From Arabidopsis thaliana (Eukaryota; Streptophyta; Magnoliopsida; Brassicales; Brassicaceae), in NCBI RefSeq assembly GCF_000001735.4, contig NC_003070.9, positions 8,494,001 to 8,558,000 of the forward strand: 64,000 bases of DNA, in the 5' to 3' direction. Below, one piece after another: positions 55,518 through 64,000 of the stretch; position 1 is the first letter of the stretch; each line of letters begins with the position of its first letter. The translations under genes and the position numbers were made by a program. The notes under the pieces were generated by a model. It saw only the letters and a list, made by a program, of their open reading frames with translations. It did not search any database and had not been told where the DNA came from.

Positions 55518-57910
55518 ATGGCTGCCATGTTGATGCAGCCATGGCCACCGTTTCTTCCTCATCTAACCCTAGTTTTCTTAACCCTAATCCTCTTTTTCCC
55601 TAATCAATCCTTTTCTCAATCCGATTCTCCTCGAAACATCGAAACATTTTTCCCAAATGACACAATCACCCCTCCAGTTCAATCTCCGGTTCTATCGCCG
55701 CCGCAAAACCCATCATCTTCGTCATCGGATTCAGACAGAGGAAATATCTTGAGGGCTGTGCTTATAACAGCAGCAAGCACTTTACTTGTAGCAGCCGTGT
55801 TCTTCTTCCTCGTCCATAAATGTAGGCGGAGGAGAAACAGAGTCGGTGGCGTTGACAACACCCTTCAACCACCGGTTCCTCCGTTGGCGGAAGCGGCTTT
55901 AGCTCGTGAAGGGTTTACTCGATTCGGCGGAAACGTAAAGGGTTTGATTCTAGATGAGAATGGTCTCGATGTGTTGTATTGGAGAAAGTTACAACAGAGT
56001 CAAAGAGATAATAAAGGTGGAAGCTTTAGGAAAGAGATCATCCACGGAGACGATGAAGAGAAGAATGTGATTTATTCGAAGAGTAAGAAGAAATCTGGAC
56101 CGGTGACGGAGACTCCTCTTCTCAGAGGAAGATCTTCGACTTCTCATAGTGTAATTCACAACGACAATTACCGAAATGCCACCACCACTCATCCTCCTCA
56201 TGTCAAGACTGATTCTTTTGAATTCGTCAAACCAGATCCAACTCCACCACCGCCTCCACCACCGCCAATTCCGGTGAAGCAGAGTGCAACACCACCACCT
56301 CCTCCTCCTCCTAAGCTTAAGAATAATGGTCCATCTCCGCCGCCACCTCCACCGTTGAAAAAGACGGCGGCTTTGTCATCATCGGCTTCAAAAAAACCAC
56401 CACCGGCTCCTAGAGGATCATCTTCAGGGGAAAGTTCAAATGGTCAGGTAAAGCTTAAGCCTTTACATTGGGATAAAGTCAATCCTGATTCTGATCATTC
56501 CATGGTTTGGGACAAAATCGATCGTGGCTCTTTCAGGTAAGATCCATAAGAACCCTAATCGTTTCTTTCAATTTGAAGGGTTTAGTCAGATAAAAATGCC
56601 AACTTTACAAATTTGGTTTCTTCTTCTTCTTCCTACAGTTTCGATGGCGATCTAATGGAGGCTCTGTTCGGCTACGTGGCGGTCGGAAAGAAATCTCCAG
56701 ACGACGGCGGTGATAAAAAGCCTAGCTCAGCCTCACCGGCCCAGATTTTCATACTTGACCCGAGAAAGTCACAGAACACAGCAATTGTGCTCAAATCCTT
56801 AGGAATGACTCGTGACGAGCTTGTGGAATCGTTAATGGAAGGTCATGATTTTCATCCAGATACACTAGAGAGACTCTCTAGAATAGCTCCAACGAAAGAA
56901 GAACAATCAGCGATTCTCCAATTCGACGGTGATACGAAAATGCTCGCAGACGCTGAATCGTTTCTGTTTCATCTTCTAAAGGCGGTGCCTTGTGCGTTTA
57001 CTCGTCTTAATGCGTTACTCTTTAGAGCTAATTACTATCCAGAGATCTCAAACCATAACAAAAATCTTCAGACGTTGGATTTGGCTTGTACAGAGCTTAG
57101 GTCACGTGGCTTGTTCGTGAAGCTATTGGAAGCGATTCTGAAATCTGGAAACAGAATGAATGCAGGAACAGCTAGAGAGATGCTCAAGCTTTTAATCTCA
57201 CCGCGCTTTTGAAACTTTCTGATGTTAAGAGTGTTGATGGGAAGACGACTTTGCTTAACTTTGTTGTGGAAGAAGTGGTTAGGTCTGAAGGGAAGCGATG
57301 CGTGCTTAACCGAAGGACTAACCGTAGCTTTAGCCGTAGTAGCAGCAGTTCGATCTCCGAGGTTATATCGAAGGAAGAACAAGAGAAAGAGTATCTTAGA
57401 CTCGGTTTACCTGTTGTTGGAGGGTTAAGCTCTGAGTTCACCAATGTTAAGAAAGCTGCAGCTGTAGACTATGACACTGTTGCTGCAACGTGCTTGGCTC
57501 TTACGTCTAGAGCGAAAGATGCTAGACGAGTGTTAGCGCAGAGCGAAGGAGATAACAAAGAAGGAGTGAGGTTTGTGAAGAAGATGAATGAGTTTCTTGA
57601 TTCGGTTGAGGAAGAAGTGAAGTTAGCGAAAGAAGAAGAGAAGAAAGTGTTGGAGCTTGTGAAGAGAACAACAGAGTATTATCAAGCAGGAGCTGTGAAA
57701 GGAAAGAATCCACTTCATTTGTTTGTTATTGTTAGAGATTTTCTTGCAATGGTTGATAAAGTTTGCGTAGAGATCGCAAGGAATTTGCAGAGGAGGTCAT
57801 CAATGGGGAGTACTCAGCAGAGGAATGCGGTTAAGTTTCCGGTTTTGCCTCCGAATTTCATGTCGGATAGATCAAGAAGTGATTCGGGTGGATCAGATTC
57901 CGATATGTGA
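55518..57910 (+). CDS. FH4: Type I formin, FH4-type, with a one-base frameshift in this sequence
   Basis: Exon 1 is 55518-56536 and exon 2 starts at 56639 (AG|T, giving SFDGDLME). A signal peptide ([20 protein letters not shown]) precedes a short extracellular part, a membrane helix ([20 protein letters not shown]), a cytoplasmic region, proline runs (FH1) and the FH2 domain ([25 protein letters not shown]). Formins nucleate and bind actin; type I members sit in the plasma membrane. Within FH2 the frame changes at about 57176-57179: NAGTAR is followed in one frame by [11 protein letters not shown] and a stop, while the expected [18 protein letters not shown] continues in the next frame to 57910. 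One G appears to be missing. The downstream frame is intact and conserved to its end ([10 protein letters not shown]). Confidence 0.9.
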
Positions 57911-58509
57911 GTTTGCAAAGACCATTTTTAATCTTGATGATCATATTGTTTAGAGGAGAAATGATTTGCTTGGTTGTAAATAATAGAATCGTTTGGGGTA
58001 TTTGATTATATTTTTTTCCTACAAAAAAAACTTTTTGAAGTGTTAATAAGATTTGATAGTCCGAGACTCCGAGGTATTTTTCTGCATAGTGTTCATAAGA
58101 ACAGAGTATTGCAATTTGCACTAATTCATATTATGAATCAGTTTTAGGATCTTTGGTTACATTTTCACCAACCTAAAATCTGATGGATGAAACAAATTCA
58201 GCCCTTTTACAAATTTCTCAGAAGCAGTCTAGGTCAAGATTGCTAATGATTATTCTATTGTTTTTCATTTCTTGCCATGTCGTAAATTCCTGAATTTTTA
58301 GTTTTAGACTTGATAAAGACAGACCACGAAGTCAAGACTTTGAATAGACAAAGAAAGGTTGTTGATTTGAATATTGTTTGGTACAGTAAAAAAAAAAGAA
58401 GTCATTCTAACAAGTCGCAACCAATATTTACATCAGGAAAGAACAAAACAAGAAAAGCAAAAAATATTCTGCTGATTTTCTATGGTTTAACAACATTAGT
58501 ACTCAGAGG
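57911..58509. other. FH4 3' region
   Basis: AT-rich 3' flank; no gene is supported, including the 58310-58525 frame. Confidence 0.5.
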
Positions 58510-59385
58510 GTGGTGCAGATCTTAACCACGATGGCTTATTCTGCTTGACGAGTCCACCATATTCACAGCTAGCTGGTCAAGTGTTTTACAACTTCACCTT
58601 CTGGTTCAAGGACTCACCAGATGGAATGGACTTATCTTTCTCCTTTACTTTTCCCTACGACCACACTTCTTGGTCTTCACATATTCCAAAACCAAATTAG
58701 TTGATGACACAAACCATGTTGGTATTAACATAAATAGCTTAATATCAGAGATATGGGCTTTGGTTACTTCAAAGATGATGCTACTTTCAAAAGCATCTCT
58801 CTTGACAGCTGAAACTCTACGTAGCTCCAAGAACAGCTTAATGCTACTACATGCTACTCGTGTGTCTAAACCACCTCTACTTACTTTTCTGTACAGGTAC
58901 ATTTGGATATATATCACTAAAGCTCTCAAAAACAGCAAGAAAGCACAAGCTCTGATGAAATCACATTTGGTGTTTTCATTCTGGAGACTAGGTCGAAGAC
59001 TGATATAGCCAAGACATCATTGCCAATGGAACAGTTCTTATTGATTGGGTGCTAGACTGTTAAGTGAAAGGATACATACTGCAGGTTGCTTGATGAGAGG
59101 CTCAAGCCTAGGTACCCAGAGGAGCAGCTGGCAGTAGTTTTGCGTGGCTTCCTTTGTTTGCATTTGGTTGCAGCTTTCAGATCAAACGTGTCGAGCATCA
59201 TTCAATTCTTAGACAATGTGGCTCAGTTTTCTCACAATTTGCTTGGCATGGTGAAATCTCCAAAAATAAATGGAGCCAACTCAAACCACATAATCATGGG
59301 AGAAGATCAAACCCATGATGGTAACACTAAAATATCATCAGAAGAAACTGAATCTACAATTCTATCTAATGGGGTTGTAGAATAA
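58510..59385 (+). pseudogene. L-type lectin receptor kinase pseudogene
   Basis: Pieces of a lectin receptor kinase lie in order in several frames. 58530 onwards gives DGLFCLTSPPYSQLAGQVFY and LSFSFTF (lectin start). Near 58705 NHVGININSLISE (the conserved H-V-G-I-D-I-N stretch) is seen, with GYFKDDATF close by in another frame, then IYITKALKNSK. After a gap that lacks most of the kinase domain, 59041-59215 gives IDWVLDC and LDERLKPRYPEEQLAVVLRG, then LCLHLVAAFRSNVSSIIQFL, the kinase C-lobe end. The membrane helix and the kinase core are missing and there are several stops and frame changes, so it is not functional. Confidence 0.82.
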
Positions 59386-59668
59386 CTGAGTAAATTATCT
59401 GCTGAACATTAACAAGATTGAATCAATCCACTTCTATTATCAGAACAACATTATCATTGGGTTCTATACACATACATAGGAAACTGTAAAATATAACTAT
59501 CTCTTATTACTCTTATTACTCCTTCCACGACTAAATACTGGTAACTAGAGACTTTTCTATATAACAACAAGAATACAAGATCATTGGCTCTATACCCCAA
59601 GACTGATGGAACAACATTGGTGGCGATCTTTGCCAGAAGATCAGATTAATACCGGATGGATATAACTA
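59386..59668. other. 3' flank of the TPX2/WVD2-like gene
   Basis: Probably the 3' untranslated region of the convergent gene to the right. No gene seen. Confidence 0.5.
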
Positions 59669-61830
59669 TCATAACACTTTGTCTAAAGAGCTTTTCGATA
59701 CGGTCCGCATTGGAAGAGAACCCTGCACAGGTTTTGCTTTCGGATTAAGAGAGTCCCTCCGCGTTTTGGCATCAATCACTCCTGCCTGTTACACAAAAGA
59801 AAGCAATGAGACCAGAATATATCTTCCGGGATTCAAAAAGTGAAAAACTTAGTAAACCTTTGGGTTCTTCTGCAAGCGTGTCTTCTCTAAAGGTCTTGCA
59901 CCAGACTTGGAAATCTGAAAACCATAAAGAAAGCATTAGAGTACGCAGAGATTGTTAGAGTAAACCTCCATGTTTGGTTTGGTTATGAGAGAGATATTAC
60001 CTCCTTTTGTTGTTTCTCAGCGGTTTCATTGCTTTTGAGTCCATGAGATGGAGAACGATAGGCGGTAGTACCACTTCTCTTCTCCATGCTACTTGCTTTT
60101 GTAGGCCTGCTTATTTAGGACAAGAACCAAACTTTAAGACTCAAAACATAAGATGATGACCTTCAGTAAACCAAGCAAGGGACCACCAGTCCCATGAGTA
60201 TATATACCTGCCATTTTCCTTCTGACGAGTAGCTACTGACGGAATAATTGTTGGCTTTGCAGGATTCTGGTTTTTAAGAAGATGATCAGTTGATAATCTT
60301 TCACAGTTGGTGAATTACACAACATTACTTAATACTACTGTACCTGCTTTACTGCTGTGTTTAGCCCGTCGACAGAAGACTTGAAGTCGAAACTCTTTTG
60401 AAATGATTTGAATGCACGTTTGACAATGTCTTTATCTCCCATTCGCTCCATGATCAATGATTTTCTAGTGCTTGGAAGAGCAGTAGGATCGGAAGCAGGT
60501 GGATCCAGATTCATAGAGATATGCAATGACTTTGGAGCGGTTTGTTTTTTACTCAGTAAAGGCGAGACCTTTTCCTTCTTCAACGAAGAGTGAGATGTAG
60601 ACAATGAAGTTTTTGTTGGAGCTGGCTTGTACACTCTTGGAGTTGCAAACCCTTGTGGGGATTTTGACATTGGTGCTGCTGGTTTCTTTGTTGCTTTCAT
60701 CATGTTTTTCATCTCCTTGCTCGGTGGAGTTTTCCTACTCGTTACAGTTTTGTTAGTTTCCGGTTTTCCCCCCACCTGATTAGGCTGTAGACAAGAAAGC
60801 AATAGACCAAAATGAAGACACAATTACATACAAGAACTACGCTCTTTATCTCTATTTTAAACACATCTGAAGAATTTGAAAACTTTACCTTAAGAGAGCC
60901 TCTCGTAGGATTAATCCGCACATTTCCATCATTCTTCTTGATTAGATTAGGCTTTTTCTCTTTCTTCACCACCTTCTTCGTCGTTTCATTTGCATCCACA
61001 GTATCATTTTGTAATGAAATGTCGTCTCTCACTTCTTCTCTTACTTCTGTCTCTTCTTTCTCATCCTCTTGTAAAACCTCTTCTGATCTCTCCTGCACAT
61101 GGACGACCATTTCTATCTTCTCTTCCTCAAGAGCAATCTCCTCTGCTTTCTCCAATACTGGACTATCCACACTGTCCTTGACTTCGTCTTTCACCGTATC
61201 AACCGAGCTTTGACATTCCTTGACAACAATAGTTTCTTCATTACTCTCATCAATACTCACTTGATTCACTTTAGCAGTAATGTCAGTCACATGCTTATCT
61301 TCATCACAAGATAATTGCCCATTACAACCATTATCAACCTCAGACTCTACCACCACCCCGCCATTTTCGCATTCCACACTCTCCTGATCTGAAACAATAG
61401 ATCTAAAAGATGCGTTCTCGTCCATTAGTTTCTCCTGATCTATAATCTCAGCTTTCCTCTCAGCAATCTTCTTATAATGAGCTTCAAAATAAGCCTTCTT
61501 TTGAGCAACTGATCCTGGAGTAGCACACTTGCCAACTTCCTCCAAGTACTTATTTGGAGAGAAAGCTGAGAACTTCTCCCATGAAAGTGAATCATTCTCA
61601 AACCTACCAAAAGAAACCGACACTTGCAAGCTCGGGTTCGATGAAGCCACCGCCTTTACTTGTGTATCCTCCATCAAACCATAAAAACCCTAAACCATGG
61701 ACAAAATGAATAACACCCAAATCAAGTCCAGAACGTGGAAGATCTCACAAACACAGAGAATAGTCAAATGTGTGAATAGTGAAATTACCTTATCGTCAAT
61801 AGTGGCAACACCAACTTGCATATCACCCAT
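59669..61830 (-). CDS. Lys/Glu-rich protein, WVD2/TPX2-like family related (At1g24160-type)
   Basis: Seven coding exons: 61830-61789, 61689-60889, 60784-60344, 60266-60208, 60106-60001, 59914-59858, 59785-59669; 540 residues. The start MGDMQVGVATIDDK in a short first exon is chosen because it splices in phase into GFYGLMEDTQVKAV; starting at 61674 is the alternative. A coiled-coil-like helix (AQKKAYFEAHYKKIAERKAE) and an acidic middle (EEKIEMVVHVQERSEEVLQE) are followed by a basic, Ser/Pro/Lys-rich C-terminal half with KSFQKSFDFKSS. This layout resembles plant TPX2/WVD2-like microtubule proteins, but a clear KLEEK motif is not seen, so the family call is tentative. Exon 5 has a tandem acceptor (AAGCAG). 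Confidence 0.8.
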
Positions 61831-63450
61831 TAATGCTCAGCACAAGAACCTTAATTCACACAAAATCAAGTAAATTTGAATCAAACCATAGCCATTAATA
61901 TCTTGAAGAAAGATCTAGTAGCTACTTTCACTTTCTCCTTTTTGTAATTCTCTAAACCCTCTTAGTGAGCAAACTCAGATTCTTGTAGACAGTAGTGTGT
62001 ACTTAAAAAATGAAGAAGCTTTCAAATAATTGAAGAAACAAAAAGAAAGACCAAATCTTCCATCAATGATTGAAAAGTACCAAACTTCACTTAGAAGGAG
62101 AGAGAGAATCTAAGAGAAAAGTGAAATAATGATCCAAACCTTACCAGAAAAGTGAAGATAACCCACAAACCAAAATTGTTGTTAAATTCCCAATGATGAT
62201 CCACCTTTTTCAAGCTCTTGTAGTTGCTGCTTCTAGTGGACACACAGAGAAAAAGTTCTCTATAGTAAAAAAAAGTTGAAGACTTTGAACAAAAAAGAGA
62301 AGACTTGTCAAAAGAATAACAATTATTAAATAGTTTTGGTTCACTCAGCTGAAGAAAGACTCTTAAATGCAGATTTAACAAGGGTGAGAGAGAGAGAGAT
62401 GAACACAAAAGCAAGAGGAAGAAGAAGAGATTAGATCCGACTCAGATCGGAAATGAAGACAAGAGTCGGTGGGACCATTTAGTAGTCTAGTAGTAATATG
62501 CAAGTGATAACTTCGAAGCAATCAAAGAGAGAGATCAAGAGACAAATAACACTGTTAAGTACTACTTCACGAGCTTCTTTATGAGTAAAATATTTGATTA
62601 GAAAACACTAATTTTAGTAAATATAAAATTGGTGTAATAAATGTTATGCCTCCTCTTCTCAGGACACCTGTGTGGATGTCAGGGTCCCCATAGATTCTTC
62701 TTCTCAGCGGTGAAACTCAACTACACACGAAAAATAGTTATGAACCAATGGTCTTTGAATCTGACCCGATTTTTGATTAGCCATAACAAAAACGTAAATG
62801 GGCTTTAATACAGCCCATTAGTAGTTTTCAAATGACGGTGTTTTGTCATGTAACTGTTTTGTAACCAAAACATTTATGATCTTTCTTGACCAGGTTTAAT
62901 AACATTGCGAGAAGACTTGGAACTTGGAAGAGATAAATGAACAACTATAATTGCTTCTCCAATACCAAAGCTTAGATTCCCAATGAGTCAAAAGCCATCA
63001 ATGTCATCACAAACCTTGTCACATTGATCATAATCTTTTTAGCCATTTTTAAGACATGTACACATTCTAGACTACTTGAATGGTCTGAATGAAAAGTATC
63101 TCAAAAGAACATGACTTAGGCTCTGATAGAGATTGATAGAGTTCGTTGTGAATATTTCTACGGATTAATTCAAAATGAGAAAACAGAGTATGTACTAGAT
63201 TAAACACTATCAAATTGGCACTTCAAGATGAGTTTTATTAAGAAGAAAAGATTGAAACACAAGAGCGCCAGAATGACAAAAGAATTCTCAACAAAAAGGA
63301 TCATCAATGGCTTTTCCACAGCCTAATATATATCTTCCCTCTCTAAAATAGATTTGTACAACAGAAAATCAAAGAATCACTCACCTGAACAATGATATTT
63401 CATCTGTAATACAACAGAAGATATTGAAAAAGAATGTAACTTTAAAACTC
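61831..63450. promoter_or_regulatory. 5' leader and promoter of the TPX2/WVD2-like gene, then spacer
   Basis: About 61831-62480 likely holds 5' untranslated exons with intron(s) and GA/CT-rich leader ('gagagagagagatg' near 62390). The rest up to 63450 is spacer and the 3' untranslated region of GATL8. The 62091-62414 frame is antisense chance. Confidence 0.45.
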
Positions 63451-64000
63451 TCACAAGAAGCTTGAATCATCAGTCAACTCCGACAGAGAAGCAAACCCAA
63501 GCAGAGACTGATCTTTAGCTCTCTCAATCTTATGCTTATACAAATCATATGGCTCCCAAAGATGATCCAACGGACAAGGCCTCTTCTCATCAAGTCTAAC
63601 CCATGGCTTACCTTTACCACTCCAATGCAACAAGCTCACAGGACCAGGATGCAATGACCGACAACTTCCTCGTATATTGTCTCCTCCTAAACCATGTTGG
63701 TTCCATCTATGATCAATAGCTTCAACATTACCCGCAAACACCAAAAGAAACGGTGGTAATGATCCAAGATCGTAGATTCTCATCTTCTTCTGCAATTGCA
63801 TCCATTGCTCTAACTTCTCTCTGTAATTCCCTTCTCTCCATCTAACAAGATCCATCACCATCACTCCTGTGTTGAAATAGCAAGGCTTTTGACCCGAGAT
63901 TAGACCCGGTAAAGCCGGGTCTGACCAGAACCCGGAAGTGAAATACTGAGTGAAGTTCGCGTGACAATACTCCGGAGCTCCGATGACTCGTGACCCGGTC
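63451..64000 (-). CDS. GATL8: GATL-type galacturonosyltransferase-like protein, C-terminal part (cut by window edge)
   Basis: The open frame runs to the right edge, so the N-terminal half and start lie outside. It is a GT8 family enzyme of the galacturonosyltransferase-like group, Golgi membrane enzymes linked to pectin or xylan synthesis. The visible part includes [52 protein letters not shown] and the conserved donor-site end [20 protein letters not shown], then a variable tail to [14 protein letters not shown]. No intron in the visible part, as usual for GATL genes. The symbol rests on the remembered locus At1g24170 (GATL8/LGT9). Confidence 0.85.
   Translation of the reverse strand, partial: TGSRVIGAPEYCHANFTQYFTSGFWSDPALPGLISGQKPCYFNTGVMVMDLVRWREGNYREKLEQWMQLQKKMRIYDLGSLPPFLLVFAGNVEAIDHRWNQHGLGGDNIRGSCRSLHPGPVSLLHWSGKGKPWVRLDEKRPCPLDHLWEPYDLYKHKIERAKDQSLLGFASLSELTDDSSFL

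Noticed and set aside
60812-61314. Plus-strand frames antisense to the TPX2/WVD2-like gene
   Set aside because: They mirror the Glu/Lys-rich coding exon (reading Ser/Phe-rich) and have no support of their own.
1-64000. CRISPR array, operon or bacterial-type system
   Set aside because: No regularly spaced repeats. Introns, a nuclear-type tRNA and plant families show eukaryotic DNA.

Overview
This is plant nuclear DNA. It is AT-rich, with short GT-AG introns, one tRNA gene and plant-specific families. The gene order matches what I remember of Arabidopsis thaliana chromosome 1 around At1g24000 to At1g24170. Gene names rest on protein recognition and that remembered order, not on a search. Exon ends were placed by reading splice sites and checking that the reading phase stays open across each junction.

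Layout. 0-7.5 kb: a tandem array of three minus-strand MLP/Bet v 1-type genes, the last being MLP423, with duplicated spacers, an orphan promoter copy and a small hAT-type element. 9.4-14.4 kb: a receptor-like cytoplasmic kinase, a plastid GNAT acetyltransferase and an LSM12-like gene with an apparent AT-AC (U12) intron. 14.7-22.4 kb: an accessory zone with a duplicated 3' end of a CSLA gene, a PAH/zinc-knuckle chimera, two defensin-like genes, two further PAH-type microgenes (one with a solo-LTR-like fossil in its intron) and AT-rich repeat sequence. 22.4-43.3 kb: ordinary genes: CSLA10, tRNA-Val, an RNase H protein, a DCC-family protein, UGT74B1, peroxidase 6, ARL1, a WD40 protein and the metalloproteinase 3-MMP. 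43.3-54.2 kb: a second accessory zone with a fold-back element, a Helitron, a four-member tandem cluster of small secreted-peptide genes and a duplicated ~1.1 kb unit carrying a ~30-residue hydrophobic micropeptide. 55.5-64 kb: formin FH4 (with a one-base frameshift here), a lectin-receptor-kinase pseudogene, a Lys/Glu-rich microtubule-associated-type protein and the 3' part of GATL8.

The genes do not form a pathway. UGT74B1 acts in glucosinolate synthesis. CSLA10, GATL8, PER6 and 3-MMP act at the wall or in the secretory system. FH4 and perhaps the TPX2/WVD2-like gene act on the cytoskeleton. The best candidates for undescribed biology are the 46-51.3 kb peptide cluster, whose members share a basic MRRN-type motif and an S-x-S core, and the micropeptide pair at 52.1 and 53.5 kb. 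The FH4 frameshift suggests either a non-reference accession or a sequence error.
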